Assembly: GCA_001579985.1 (NCBI GenBank)
Contig: LRSR01006750.1
Location: 62,001 to 126,000 of the forward strand
Direction of reading: 5' to 3'
Source of the DNA: Hypsibius dujardini
Taxonomy: Eukaryota; Tardigrada; Eutardigrada; Parachela; Hypsibiidae
Length of the DNA stretch: 64,000 nucleotides
Of this stretch, positions 1-13,534 are shown piece by piece. The position numbers and the translations under genes were made by a program. Each line of letters begins with the position of its first letter. The stretch's first letter is position 1. Under the pieces are notes generated by a model. It had not been told where the DNA came from and searched no databases. It saw nothing but the letters and a program-made list of their open reading frames with translations.

Positions 1-711
1 GTGGAAAATGCCGCTGCCGTTTGGATATCTTCAATCCTCCTTTGTCGGGTACCAAAAAAAGGTGTCTCGCAACAAGGTTGCTACATTATATTAACCGATT
101 ATGAAGTTTTATGGTCCAGGTAAATATAAATATCCAGTGTTTTCTTAAAATCAAATTTCGCTAAAAAACTCAAGATTTAGTCACTGAAAAAAAATTATAG
201 ATGATAATTTTTCAGAAAAGGCTTGAAAAAGCGACCGATAGATCCGTATATTTGTTTTGCAAAAAATATGGCCCAGTCATCTGGAGAAGGAACCGCTATC
301 GTTTTATCCCTATTTTTACGGCAAATTTTTTGTATATGCTTGGAAAAAATACACCCACGCAAAAGTACTTTACGTAAGAAACATGCAAGGCCACATAACA
401 AACGTAAACACACCCACTAGAAGAAGCAATCTCATGAAAATCGGAACAAATCATAATACTACGCCAAGAGGAAAGGGGGCAAAAAACGTGGACAGAATCT
501 AAAGGCGCATCTCCTATCTAAACAAAAACAAATCATGCATCGCAAAAGGAAAAAATTCTAATCCAAAAAAATGTAAAGGTGCCCCAGGGCAAACTTGAAA
601 AATACAAATAAATCTTTGAGATGTAATAAATTATCCGGAGACACTGAAAAAGCAACAACAGCTGCCGAGTTTTCCTTTGAGCGAGCTCGAGACGAACCAG
701 AATGCAAACAT
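1..711. other. AT-rich flank, nothing recognised
   Basis: No convincing coding exon, RNA gene or mobile element was seen. The short open frames here lack splice sites or recognisable motifs. The right edge is the stop codon of the minus-strand PWWP gene, so its 3' UTR and polyadenylation signal should fall here, but I could not fix their limits. Confidence 0.4.
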
Positions 712-2352
712 TCAGACAGCACCAGCAGGAGGCAGTCTCTCCAAAAGCTCATCTTGCATCTGGGACATTTCCGGACGCCGAGCGAGCACCTCCAACCACG
801 CCGCCCGTCCCGCTTTCGCTCGTCCATCCTGCCCCTTAAAGACGACTGTCAAGGCCGCTAGAAGAGTCCGTGAGAGCAGGGCCATCTCCTCGAGGATGCC
901 TGCAGAGTCCGGCAGGGGGCGCGACGGGTTGAACACCACCAGCCCCAGAAGCAGATACTCGGCTATGTCCGCCAAGGTACCGGCAGTGCCGTGGCCTCGG
1001 CAGTACCGCACAATCTCCAACAGCGAGCGAGGACTCTGCAATAGAACATTCTAGCATAACCATTTATTTCAGTTGGGCATATAAACGACGGTTCTAACCT
1101 TGCAAAATTGCGACGATTTCCAAAGGGATCGAAAAATGTTTGTAATTAGTATTGTTTAAGTAACGTCATTCAATTTGAATAAAATGTGAGATAAATTAAA
1201 ATCCACCGTCAAATTTTATTTAAATGAAACGATTTGAAATGGACTGATATTAAACATAATCTTTTTCCGATTTCGGTAGAGGAGTCAAGAGTCATTTGTG
1301 GAAAGTGACTCAGTAGTTTCTGGTCTGGATTGAAACTGACCCAGAAGTCCGTCCGGAAATCTGATAAAGGTTCCGCTAATACCAAGCGATTCTAAATTTT
1401 GGAATTTGGAAATGGATAGTGTCGAAATTCCTGAAATGAAAAATTTTCCAAAAATTTAATTTTGACAGTTAAAATACCGGATAGGATCTTTCACTGTTTT
1501 CCGGAATTTTGGAAATCCTGCCAGATGAAAAATTTCAGAGCCTAATCGATAAAATAAATGTTAAAAATCATTATTCTTATAGGATTAGTGTGAAAAAGTA
1601 AAGATTGAGACTTGTTTCGTTGCCCATTGGAGAACCGTCAAAAGTCAGCATTAACGGATATGTACCTGGAAGGGCAGCCAGGTACCGTCGTTAATGGCGA
1701 CTGAGAGCAGCTCCACCACCCACAGCGGAGCATCCACCTTCACCACACGCTCCGACATCTGCAAGTCGTTCGGCTGAAAACTCTTGAAAAACGGCCGATC
1801 CGCGGCAAAACGGTGACCCTCCAAGGTGACAACGGTATACCCACGTTCCTCCGTCATTCGGCCTGCGATGACCCGACGTAAGCGAATATCCACGGTCGGA
1901 GGCGACAGGAAGAGGCCCGGCATGGTGCTGCGGAGATGCATGGCCAGGTAGAAGATCCACGGGACATGGTAACGCAGTGTAACGGCCGCACGCTTGAAGA
2001 CTTCCGCGGCGTCGGCTGCGTCAGTCAGAGTGGCACCGGTAAGGTGGACGATCACGTCGGGGGACTGAGTGGTCTGCAGTCGGTCCCCGGTAATGATGTT
2101 GGATGCTGACTCGGAAAAGCTGAGGCTGGCCTGAGAGCGATAGCGGCAGATGGCCATCTGGTCTGCCGGCCGCAGAAAGATGGGGAGGCCAGAACCGAGA
2201 TGCAGAGTGGAGCGCCAGACATGGGTGAAAAGATTACCACCCATTTCCGAGGCCGAACGAATGGGATGAGGCAAAACTGGACGAGAAACAAAAAAGGTTA
2301 GGATGGTTCCAAAATGCTGATGATTTAATTTTTGTTTGCCTGATGCTCTAAG

Positions 2353-2383
<31 letters not shown>

Positions 2384-5300
2384 ATGTTTGCCTGCCGGTC
2401 TCACTGCCTCTGCCGGCAGATAGTCCACTTGCCTATCGAGTAGGTCTATGTGCACGTTCTTTACCTAACAATTTCGCTCTGCTCTCGCTATGTGTCTATC
2501 CGATCCATTTTTGCTTGTCAGCTTGCCTGTTCGCTTGTGTGCCTGTTTTTTCAGTACGCACGTTTGCTTGTTTGTTTGGTTGTGTCCTTTTATGCTTGTT
2601 TCACTGCCTGCATGTTTGCTTGTTGGATTGTGTGGGCCTGTCACTCTAATATTTCATGCCCAACCACCCCCACAGCGATAAGTGAACAAACGAAGACACC
2701 TACATTCAGTTTCCAGTGATAAATCCAAGACTAGCCAACTGGGCATTTGCACCTTCCGTGGTAGTCGTCCCACTCCCCGGTCTAGTAACACCTCCTGCAC
2801 CTCACCACGTCCTCCGAACTTATTATTTGAGCTCTGCTGCCGGATCGAGAATGTGTGAACCACGTCGATAGTCACTCCGCCCATGCGGATCCCCAAAAAG
2901 GCGTCGTCCAACCAGGCATCAACTTCCTCCCTAGCCGAGAGGAATTTCGCAGCCAAAATGTCCACGTCGGGGACGGTCATGGCGAGAGCGGGACGATCCG
3001 CCGGTTCGGGAGTCTCGACGGTCTGCACGCCGGCTTCGTCAAGGAGAGCCAGAAGATGCGACTGTTGCTGTTGCTGATATTTTTGAGTGGTGGCCTGGAC
3101 GGCGGACGTTGACGGGAGATTGAGGTCGACATTTTGTGCTGGAGATGCAGTAAGAATTCGAACGCGGATAGGCGGATTTGCCTGAACGAGAAAAAAATAC
3201 TCGTGTTAAAATTTCACTGGAGCCATTAAAAACGAAAACTGAAAGAACAAGACATCGTTGCGCATATTCAAGAGTCGGTATCTCCGTTAGTAACTTGATG
3301 AATATCTGCTTCTCTAAATTGTCTGTCACAAATGAGACGTGTTTTGCTTCCCGCCTAATTATCTGCCTACTTAGGCGTGGTATGTGCGACTTCTAATATA
3401 TGCTCATTTAATTAGTCCGTGCGCATTCTTCTTCAGGTGTCCGACTGGCTGCATGTGTGTATATCTGTATGTCTGTCTTTCTGTATGCCTACCTGCCTAT
3501 CTGTCTGTCTCCCTGCCTGCCGGTCCCTGCACATGCCTGTTCATGTCAATATACCGGTTCAAGCCATAGTTTTCCTTTGTCTCTCTATAGTACAACTTTA
3601 CTCTTGGCTCTTCTTCCTGAGAGTGTCTGTATACATGAAAGTGTGTATAGACTGCTGCAGCTTTAATGGTATGTCAGTCGCGCAGTTTTTACGTTCGCCT
3701 GTAGCTCTGCTAGTAATCTGCCTGCCAGTCTGTTCATCCATCTCGCGCACTACCTAGCTCGCTGTCTCTGTCCCTGGTTTATCTTATCGCCTATCTGTCT
3801 GCCTGCCAATTTTTCGGTCTATCGGAAATGTCATCGGTCTAGTTGCCTATAAAGCAACGAGAATGCCTCTCGAGCTTTTTATCCAGGTCATTATTAGCTT
3901 CTCTTGCCGTTATGTTCCCTCACTCCTTTGCCCCTGTCAGACACCCCACACAAGCCTGCCGTGGCGAAAGTAGAGCAACGAACATGACTTAAGCCCAATC
4001 CTTCTTCTCTTACTCACCTTCTGCAGCGGCGCAACGGTCGATGCCACCGTCGTTCCACCTGCGCCCACATTGATCAAGGACCCCTGCTCTTCCACCTCCA
4101 TCGGGGCCCGAGCTGCAGCCTTGCCCCTTCCTCCTCTTCCTCTCCCACGACTAGTGCATTTTTTCTTGCCACGTGCGCCTGTACCAGGTTTGAAGCGTTT
4201 CGCCGGCTGCTGTAGCTGTTGCGGAAGATTCCCAGCTCCTCCGTCACCGTCATCCTCACTCGCAGTGCCGTCTTCCCGGCTGACCGACTGCGAAAGGCGT
4301 CCGTTGTTTCGACGCTTCGCGGCAGCTGAAAACACCGCGGAAGTCTTTCTCGGCAAGGAAGAAGGACCCATCGCTTGAGTGTTGTCTTCGTCGTCCATGG
4401 AATAGGCTGGCAAGAAGCAACCAGAAGTGGATGGTCCGGCAATCGATTGGAATGCGGATGATTCAATCTCCGGCGACCGGCTACCCTCTTTCTGACCGCC
4501 TTCGACGCCGAGCAGCTGCTGGACGGTGCGGGAAGCATGGGCCGCTCGACCTGAAAAGAAGACGAGAAGGTCTCGTATTACTGGTAATGGAATTCACTTC
4601 GAATGAGTAGAACTGTGAAGTAAGGCAGACATGAGGGGAAGTGTTGGGGAGGGGTGCTGGCAGATATGTCACAGCAGTAGCCAGACTTTCAACACGGACC
4701 GATAGGCTGACAGGGCAGACAGACAGGCCAGGACTTACAGAGGGCAAATGTAACAGGCAGTGAAACAAACAAGCAAAAAGAGCGGGTAGACATACTTGTT
4801 AGAAGGCATACAAGAAAAAAAGTGAGTAGACATACAGACAGATAACGATGAAGCCAAATGTTTAGCAAACAAAGACATGCATAAAAAGAAGATATTTAGG
4901 CAGTCACGATTAATAAAGACCTATAAATACGGCATTAAGACCACGATACTAACGAATACCATCCTAACACAGGTATGTCTGTCGGTCCTGTCTGTCTGTC
5001 TATAGATATCTCTGTCTGCCTGCCTGTCGGTCTATTAGTTTGTTTGTCTCCTTGCCGACCTTCCTTACTCTCTGTAAATTACAGCATAGATGGTTGGGTT
5101 TGTCGCCTATGTCCCTAAATGTGGCTCATCTGTTGGGCTGGACGTACCTCCTCGTCCACCGCGAGTGCTTGCGGTATTATGTGACGGCGGACGGCGAGAG
5201 GGCTGTGGGTTCGTCACAGGCACATGCATTCCAGACCGACTGACACGACTGGGAGACAAGTCGGAATTGGCGGCTCGCGGCGCGGGTAGGACGTCGAATG

Positions 5301-8300
5301 GTTGACCGAGGAGTATGGATTCGTTGCCGTTGGTATCCGCACTGCTGGTGCTGTTGCTGCCGGGTGAGACTTGCCCTGCCTGTGGGCCGTCAGCGCGGGT
5401 TGAGGAAGTCGTGGACTCTCGGTCAGACATTTCGGCATTCTGAAGCGGAGGAAAGAGACACAAACACAATTACAGGTCTTCCATTGTGGTGGAGCAAGAA
5501 AAGAAAAGAGATACTAAAACAGGGAGGCAATCGCGAGCAAAGACAGCCTTGTGGACAGATAAACAGTTCCGACACAATCAGGGAGGGGAAGAATGATTGT
5601 AACATAAAGCTTCCGCTAATAGACACAGGCAAGCACACAGACACAAGCGGTAAAAAAATATTACGATGAATAAAAATCAATAAAATTCAAAATTAAATAA
5701 AACACAAAAATAAATCTTTTTTTTTATAAATCATAAAATCATGAATAAAGTAGAAAATTAAATTACTTAAATAAAAAATGTTATACATTAAATGAAAATT
5801 AAATGGAATAAAAAATTGAAGATCCGAACGGTTTTCTGACTGATTTCCGCAAACAGCTTCAAAATAAATAAGAGTTGATACAGCTGTGTTTGAAACAGCT
5901 TCCGGCTGTAAGTGGGACCACCCTCTTTTGGTGTAAACATAGACCACCCTATTACACTAGTGAATTCTCACAAACCATGAGCGACAAAATTGATTGCTTG
6001 ATTTTCCAACGGCTCATTTGAATATTCTCTCTATTGATCGATTGATTGAAAACGACACCTCCTCAACCTGTTATTCCACGGAAAGTCAGGGTAATTTTTT
6101 AGATGCACGGTGGAGGGAAGACCCATCGAGAAATCGGCGATTATTATGGCTAATGTGGAATCGGTTCCGAAAAGTGATGGGCCGGCACGACCAGAACGGC
6201 ATTCCTCTGAAGGAGCCCTGACTTTCCGTGGAGTAACAGGTTGAGGAGAGGCCGTTCTCAATCAATCGATCAATAGAAAGAATATTCAATTGAGTTGTTG
6301 GAAAAATCAAGCAATCAATTTTGCCGCTCATGGTTTGTGGGAATTCGCCAATGCAATAGGGTGGTCTATGTTTAAACCAAAAGAGGGTGGTCCCACTTAC
6401 AGCCGGAAGCTGTTGCAAACACAGCGGTACGCCTTCAAACCAAATACTACGGAAGGTTACAAAATACCTCATCATTCACTCAGCTCCTACCCCAGCAGTT
6501 AAATTAAGTTAAATTAAACTAAATATGGATTAGATGTAATGCTGAATGGTTTTATATTACTTGAAAACGCCTAATGAGTAGGACTTCGAGATTAAATAAA
6601 GGCGTTTTTATGTGAATGAATTAATTTATGATTTAAATTTAGCATAAAGTAAATTTACTTGATTTAAATAATTATGTAAGCATGATTTGAAAATAAAAAC
6701 TTGATCAGGGAGTTAAGGGAGGTCAGACATCCCACCCATAAGACAATATTTAAAAGGGGTAGCGCTGCCAGTGGTCTACAAAAGCTCTCAAAAGAGAGAA
6801 GGGAAATGCGTCGAGCAGCACGAACATCTCGGGCAGGGCCACAGACAGCAGCACAGACGCCGATCGATGCACGGAACTGGTCATAGGTGCGTCCGTGATA
6901 GACATTTCCGTCGGCGATGAGGTCCAGATAGCGCTGAAAGTTCGGCTGAAACTCGCGAAGATCGGCGTTGGCCAGCCAGGTCGGCTCGAGAAACTTGCCG
7001 GGCGTCTCGGTGAAGTAGCATACTAGGTTCTCGTAGTATGCGTCATTGGGGCAAGCGGGAGCGTTGTCCGGGGGACTCTCGGGGTCCAGCACCCGCGCAG
7101 GCCAAGCTGGGCGACCTGATAAGATGAGATGCAATTAGTCCAGCAGGACTGCTTGCCGGAAAAAAAGACAGATTTTGTAGACACTCGAAAGGCACACCTT
7201 CATACGCCAGAAAGTAATACAGAAAAAAAGACAGACAGACAGAAACAGGCAGAAGGACAAATAGACGGAGAGATAGAAAGACAGACCGACCGACAGCCAG
7301 ACAGATAAATAGGCTCACGACAGACAGACAAACAGGTAGACAGACAAACAGACAGAACAGATCAGCAAACAGATAGAAAGCCAAAGAATTCAAGGAGCAC
7401 AGAAAGTGGTTGAAAACATCGGGACAAATACAAGACTCAAATAGAATTGGGGAACACAAGGGTCGAAAATGGCATACACTGAAACTAATCTGCGAGCGAA
7501 ACTGCTAAAATTGCCAAAGGTACAAAATAATGCAGAACAAGAGAGTCTGTGTGTGTGTCTGTATGTCTGTATGTCCGTCAGACAAACAGTCAGATCAATC
7601 AATCAGTTGAATTAATCAATAACCAAACTCAATAGTACCAAAAACTTGAGAATGATCTTGAATGAGTATGTAGACAATCAATCAGCAATCCTTAAACAAT
7701 CTTAGGAAATTAAACACCGCATCAAAATTTAAATAAATTAAGCAACGCATGAAAGTTTAACGCGATCAAAGTAAAAATAAAAAATTGGAACTATGAATAA
7801 ATGAATGAAGCTATCACACAGCTGTCAGTAAATCCCACTTCAAAATTCGAATCCTGCGAAAAAAGGTTGCCGAAAACTATGTCGCACACAAAAAAGCACT
7901 ATAAACTTGCAGTTGGCGAGACTGTCTTCAAATAAATAATAATTAAGGCAAAACTCCACCATCCATGAAAGCAAACAAGCAAAAGCTAAAGAGCAATCAA
8001 ACTCCTCAATCAACGCATCGTAACCATACACAACTCCCACATAACCCAATCAATCAATCAAGCAAGCAGCTCTGTGCCTCACCGACTCACCTCGGCAGCG
8101 CGCAAAGACCAGCTCGCCCGGCTGGAAGTTCTCCTGCTTTCCTTGGCAGTCCTGCAAGCGAAAGAAATGCTGATCATACGACCGCTCCGACTCGGTGTCC
8201 GAGTCGGGGAATTCTAAGATGTCCATCTCCGAAGGGGCAAAAGAGAAAATGTCGGGCAACGGCAACCCTTCCAACAAATCGCCCACTTTATGCCGCATTC

Positions 8301-8509
8301 AAAAACACTCCCTCTCAAAAGACACATACGTCTATATAAAGAACCACCATCGACCTCTGCACCATCGACCAGCGAGCCAGGGAAAAGAGCAATTTGTAGT
8401 TTCGAACCAACGCAAGGATGCTTAGCAAATAAAAGTGCAGGCGGAGGTTATTAAAATGGCCCAAAAAGAATTGATATGTGATTTTGTCGCTTACCTGGTA
8501 GTCAAGCAT
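712..8509 (-). CDS. PWWP-domain protein, multi-exon (spliced)
   Basis: Exons read on the minus strand are 8495-8509, 8091-8151, 6736-7115, 5148-5439, 4018-4550, 2806-3181, 1666-2276 and 712-1035. From 5439 down, every junction keeps one frame and uses GT-AG sites, ending at a TGA at 712. The second and third exons build a PWWP domain (GELVFARCRG then RPAWPARV), the module that binds methylated histone and DNA. A long disordered middle follows, rich in Ser, Gln and Arg-Gly (RGRGRGGRGK). Then come about 300 more ordered residues that I do not recognise. The weak points are the start (ATG at 8507-8509, giving MLDYQ) and the donor at 6735, which is a poor GTGGGA. An alternative first exon opens at an ATG at 8298. 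The likely role is a nuclear chromatin reader, about 860 residues. The C-terminal fold and ortholog are unknown. Confidence 0.72.
2353..2400 (+). repeat. (TCTG)n microsatellite in an intron
   Basis: The sequence is a run of TGTC/TCTG tetramers that decays into TGCCTGCC variants. Similar tracts lie in the neighbouring introns at about 3460-3530 and 4975-5045. They are the same motif family seen as GACA on the other strand elsewhere in the window. Confidence 0.9.
5881..6427. mobile_element. Foldback MITE, Tc1/mariner-like, about 547 bp
   Basis: Two inverted arms of about 210 bp (5881-6091 and 6216-6427) match at roughly 90 percent by eye. They start CAGCTGTGTTTG and CCGCTGTGTTTG and are flanked on both sides by TA. 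The unpaired centre is about 125 bp and has no transposase. Long terminal inverted repeats, TA target duplication and no coding capacity fit a non-autonomous Tc1/mariner-type element. It lies in an intron of the PWWP gene. Confidence 0.85.
7225..7345 (-). repeat. (GACA)n microsatellite in an intron
   Basis: GACA tetramers are interrupted by AACA and GATA variants. This is the complement of the TCTG tracts in introns of the same gene at 2.35, 3.5 and 5.0 kb. Confidence 0.85.
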
Positions 8510-10535
8510 TTTGTTTGTGACCGGCTGCTGCAATGGAAAGTGCTGCTGCTCCCGTTGCTAGAGCGCGGATGGAAAAGAGATGGGAAGGAAAAGGGAACCG
8601 GTGCGTGCTTTGCTGTGCTGGTGCCTCCGGGCGCTCATCGTCAGACACCAAACTCCGATCCGGTTCGAATCAACCCAATGAGGTGATCAACATCAACCCC
8701 CGCGTCGGCTACCATCGGGTGTCGATGGAAAACGACATTTTCAACAGGTGGCCAGGACAAAAACAGACTGAGGGAAAAGAGAACAGGGACAATTTATTTT
8801 GAACCATTTCCACTTGCACTTGCACCTGTTAAGTGTAATTACAATTACACGACTAATGCCACACCAATTCCAGTTTCACTTCCATTCCAACTTCCATTTC
8901 CGTTTGAGTTATTTAATGGTTTCCAAAACCAAAGAATAATTAATTTGTAAAATAAATGTGGGCTTGGGTGGTCCGTGAGGATGCTGTAGAGAAAACTGGA
9001 GACTTCATTTTTTTCAAATAAAAATGTTGGTTCGCACCAGAACTGTCTCGTTTTTTTATTTGGTGCCTGCAGTCTCATTGGTCGTATTTTGTAATTTCCC
9101 ATAAATGGGAATGGGTTTATCGCGATGGGACTGGTTGAAAATGTATGGGAAATGGGTGGGGCAGGGATTCTTGCAATGGACAATCCTGGTTCGCACTTAC
9201 CAGTTTCACCGAAACTATCGAACGGGAATTTAGTGTCACCGGAAGGGGAATTCCACTTCCAATTAAGTTAAAACAACGGCACTTTATTCGCCGAATATTC
9301 CAAGGGAGATTCTTCGGCTCACAACAACTGTGTCCCACTTCCACAAACGAACCGATGGTCGAGTCATATGGAAGAGATGAAGCAAAATTGTCGATCGGAA
9401 GACCGGAAAGAGAAATAATAATAATAATAAAGAAATGCCTCCGGCTATCTTCATTTTGATGGTCAATTATGTACCAGCTATCGTACCTCTGTGCGCGTAT
9501 CTTCTCGAAATGCTCTTATATATACTAGTACCCTTTTTCTCATGCAAAATTTTGAAGTTTCATGAATTGTACCGAATTGCAGTGGAAGATGGAAGATGAG
9601 GCGGTAAGAACAACCCGTACGAGGTAAAATTTCCAATGCTGCGCAAGTTTGGAAATGGTATAAATGCCGCGGTCACACACTTTTCTCTCATTGATTGTCC
9701 ATATTTTGGATTCAAAAAACTAAAAATAAATTGGGCAAACATATGTAACAGTAATTTTGACAACAAAATTAAAAATACAATTTTTTAAAATGGAAAACGA
9801 AAAAGAAACCTTGTGGCTATTTGATTGATATACGTCAAAATTTTGCCCTGTTGGCCGTCTTGTCCACAGCACTTGCCCCAAAACAAAACTTGCGCAGCAT
9901 TGGGAATTTCACCTCGTATCGGTTATTACATCAGTGGACAGTTCTACTGCCGATTAATGAGCAAGTGAGCATGTTTGTGTAGCTACTGGAAGTGCTACTA
10001 TCAAACCGGTTAACGACGAGTTATCACACTTGAATCTACGAGCTTTTGCAGCTTTTTCTCGCCATTGAAATATAATTGCCAGGCTCAAACCAAAACGAAG
10101 CTGCGAATCCGTCCAGGTCAAGCTCTGCTTCATGTATGTTTGATGTCTGTCTGCTTGTCTTGTCACATGGCGTAGGCGCATCTGCTCGACTAGGTTTGGT
10201 CGCAAGCGAAAAAGTAAGACATGGGAAAACTCGATCAGCAGAAAGTAGAAGCTATCTATACCGCTTGCGCATGACTTGAAATATGCTATTATGATAGCAT
10301 AGACAAACATAGAGTGGATTTCGTCCGTATATCTGTCTGACAGAGACATAGCATATTTCGGCTGGCCAATCGGTATAACAAAAACCCACTGCAACGTGTA
10401 TTACTTTAGCCTACTATTGCAGTAAGTATGTTATTGTCATAATACAGCATTTATTTAATTGTAATAAAATGCTATCTTAATTTCAACGCAAGTTATCGAA
10501 GTCTGCCATTCTTCCTGCCTCATCATATATGATGT
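8510..10535. other. Intergenic, nothing certain
   Basis: The region upstream of the PWWP gene is AT-rich with short open frames on both strands. It holds no family I recognise and no tRNA. A promoter for the PWWP gene is expected just above 8509, but I see no decisive core element. Confidence 0.4.
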
Positions 10536-11722
10536 TTACGCCCATGCTTCCTCTTGCGCTGACGCGCTCAGGTTAGCCTCACTGTGGTTAATCGGAAGCT
10601 TTGGCGAGCCACGACCGGTTTGATTCTGTCGACTGTTGTCAGCGTCAGGCTTGCGCGATTCCGTGCTGTCTCGTTCGCTTCTCTTCCACCCTCCGTCGGA
10701 CTTACCGACGACAAGATCGGACCGCCTCGGTACAACTCCTCGTGGAGATTGCGGCTTTGAGCTGTCCCTCCTTCTGATCGTATCAGCCTCTGAAGCGTCT
10801 CGACTTTTGGTCTCGCTCTGCTCGATGGATTGCTCTAAGGATACATTCTCCTGATCCAATTCCGAAATTCGACTTTGCAGCATCGAGTTCTTATGAATGC
10901 AGTTCATCTGCTCGGACAGGACGATATGCTCGCCACACAGAACGTTCTCGGAAACCATGTTCATGTCGGTCATGATCCGATTAGCCGTCGAGCTGTCTCG
11001 TTCTCCGGCGGATGTTGTTTGACGAATAATCGACTGGACATATCGTGCACTGTCAGCCATCGGGGCGTCCCTAGTCTTGGACGGAATTGCGGAATGTTGG
11101 TTATCATGCGGTATGTCCGACGGTCTGGTCTCAATCTCCATGTGGACATGTCCCCTTCGGAGTAGATTAGCCCGCGCATAAACTCGTAGAAATCGTGATC
11201 ATGTTCCTTGTTAATGGAGTGGCGGTGATTGTGCTTGGGCTCATTGGTCGAACGTGCTTTAGCGATATCGCTCGGTGCTTGACCGACATCCGAGTTATTC
11301 CGATTTCGAAGGAACTCGTGAAAAGCCTGGTCGTTCTCTTTGTGGATGGAATGCCCAGAGCCGTTTTGGCGTTCGGTCGTGACTGACAGCTGACCGGACG
11401 GAGCTGCGCTGTGCGGTCCTTTGTCGGAATTGGCTCTGAGGCGTAGGAACTGAAGGTAGGCTCCCTTTTCGCTGTGGCGGTTGACTGGGTTCTTTTCATC
11501 GGCGACGGAATCATCTGTCTTCACGTTGGTTATCGATGTCACGGGACTTTGATTGGAGCCCCTCAAACTGTGGAGATACTGTTGGTACAAGGGGTTGTGA
11601 AAGTAATGGGCAAAAAGTGACGATGGTCGTGGATGCTCTTTTCCGACACGACCGGTCCGGATAACGTTGACTGATTTTCGTCCTAGCGCTAAACGTTCTG
11701 ACGAGATGGCGCGAGAAAGCAT
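10536..11722 (-). pseudogene. Repeat protein, His/Lys-rich, one apparent frameshift
   Basis: A minus-strand frame opens at 11722 and contains an imperfect protein repeat of about 45 residues: HSEKGAYLQFLRLRANSDKG, then HSIHKENDQAFHEFLRNRNN, then HSINKEHDHDFYEFMRG. In the third copy the match moves to another frame near 11160 (RANLLRRG replaces RANSDKG). That frame stays open for about 200 residues, to a TAA at 10536-10538. The second part is hydrophilic with a possible coiled coil (SRISELDQENVSLEQS). The best reading is a coding unit with one frameshift, from decay or an assembly indel. The family is not recognised. The same style of sequence recurs at 15.4-16.6, 17.5-18.0 and 19.6 kb, so all may be exons of one gene. 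Confidence 0.45.
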
Positions 11723-11890
11723 TTTCTCGTCAGCTCTTGCCCAGTGCTGGCCCAGAAGAGGCGAGAATCAGTCAGAAACTTCTCGGCAGAAAATCTCCCA
11801 GTTTTCTGGCTAAGAATTATGCGAGAATGTGGCAAGAATGTGGCAAGAACTGCTTACCAGATTTTTCTGTCGTCTTTCTGGGCAAGAACC
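11690..11890. repeat. Degenerate CTGGCAAGAA/CTGGCGAGA repeat
   Basis: Short motifs such as TTGCCCAG, CTGGCCCAGA, TTCTGGC and TGGCAAGAA recur several times. A similar cluster lies at about 14890-15145 (CTGGCGAGATCTG, CTTGCCAAGAA, GGGCCAGATCTG). They may be two ends or two copies of one old element, but no clean terminal repeat or target duplication could be drawn. Confidence 0.4.
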
Positions 11891-11945
11891 CGGTGCGTGA
11901 CATACTGGAAGTTGTTTCCAAGGAACTACATGAGTAAAGTTTTAA

Positions 11946-12512
11946 ATGTACGACAAGACACCAGAGTACACGCTGATCCCCTGGCCGTCGAGGTTATGGG
12001 TGTGTCTATCTGGTCTTTACGGTATCGCCGCGCCACCGTACGCTCCTGTCCCCACATTGCTTGCTATCCTGTACGTGGTGGGCAATATTTTTTGGAGGTG
12101 TTCGAGCTCTTCTACTGCCGAACTCCATCCAAGTTACTTATATACGGTCGTCGGCTCATTGGCGCATGGAACGTAGCAACTATGTTCACTGTGGTCTCTA
12201 AGGAGTAAGTACGAGAAATTTTTTTTGAGATCAATTTTGCACGAGAGACAAATGAATTATACGGGCTGGACTTATCGCAAATGAACTAAACGTAAACTTA
12301 AATTTTTTCAGTACATCTGCCTCGACGTAAGCTTCCTCATAGACATTAAACCGTAAGTCTACTTTTCATTCCAACAAAGAACAATGATATCGATTATGAC
12401 GGAGTATATGACATCTACGTAATTACTGCATTTATTACGGGAACAATTTTCTATTGCCTTTTTAGAGAAGATATTTCAGCACTATGTACAATACTACTAT
12501 TCGGCACAGTGT
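11946..12512 (+). other. Possible exons of a membrane protein
   Basis: A plus-strand frame at 11946-12176 encodes hydrophobic stretches (LLAILYVVGNIFW). It is followed by short pieces that sit between splice-like signals: one after TTTTTTCAG at about 12311 ending at GTAAGT near 12352, and one after CTTTTTTAG ending at GTGAGT near 12510. The frames do not join cleanly in my reading. The product is unknown and the gene itself is doubtful. Confidence 0.2.
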
Positions 12513-13534
12513 GAGTAATGCTACCTATTGTTGTACATGCACACGCACCTCTCCTTGAGGGTTGCGAGAAGTTTTCTTGCTATATTTTCCGAGAAATTAT
12601 ACCAACAATTGTCGCTGATCCCGACAAAATTGATGACAATACCCTTCAATTTCCTGGTAAATTTAGCAGTGAAAAGAACGCGCATTTTTTCCATTCATCT
12701 CGAACAGAAAACCAGCACGCCCTGCAGAAAAGGAGGAAGAACTGCAACCAACAGATTTCAAATTTTCGACTTCTCGTCAATGCATTAGTTGAATTTATTG
12801 ATTCACGTACAGGAACAACGTTTCTACAGATCAATGGCACAACAACAATTCAGACGACCACAGGAAACTCGATCGAGCCAACGGGAAGGGCAATCGTTTA
12901 TTATTTTGCTGAACAATCTGCCGAAGCGAGTTTTTGAGCGATACCCACAAAGCTGACCCTCTTGATGACGAAGTTCTTAGTGTGAGAAATATTTGCGAAG
13001 TGAAATGGCCTCCTAGTGACTCGTATTATTGAGGGGTTTTGATCCACATCGACTCAGGTACTGTGGTTCAAAATCTTTGAGGCATTTGACTGCTTTCTCT
13101 TTCGTATGGAATACATATAAATGGAGTATACTACGCCGTTACTCCGACAAAAAATCCAATTTCAAAAGTTCTAATAAATTTTGATTTAAACATTACAGCA
13201 TTTATTTGTTTACAGCGCAAACAGCTAAAGAGCTCGGCGGCTATATATTTATATATAACAATATATTTTTATCTCAAGAAAGAAGCCCAGGGCCATAGCA
13301 CAAAGTGGTGCGGACATTTTTTTCTTCCTTATTAGTTTTCTGAAACCACGGATGTGATTGCGACTCCGAGGCCCCAATGTAAAATCATAAAATATAGACA
13401 GGTATTGTAGGGAAAAAATGTGTGAGGAATTGGAAGGAATTGAAAACAGTATGATCATTTTCCTGTTTTTTGTTTTACCGGGCGAAGCAAAAATTGAAGA
13501 TTCAACGTGTTCTTTATTGTAGGCAGTGAAATAG

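Noticed and set aside
8091-8298. First exon of the PWWP gene starting at the ATG at 8298
   Set aside because: Kept only as an alternative. An in-frame stop lies just before it, and a stronger acceptor (TTTCTTTCGCTTGCAG) at 8152 joins in frame with a short ATG exon at 8495-8509.
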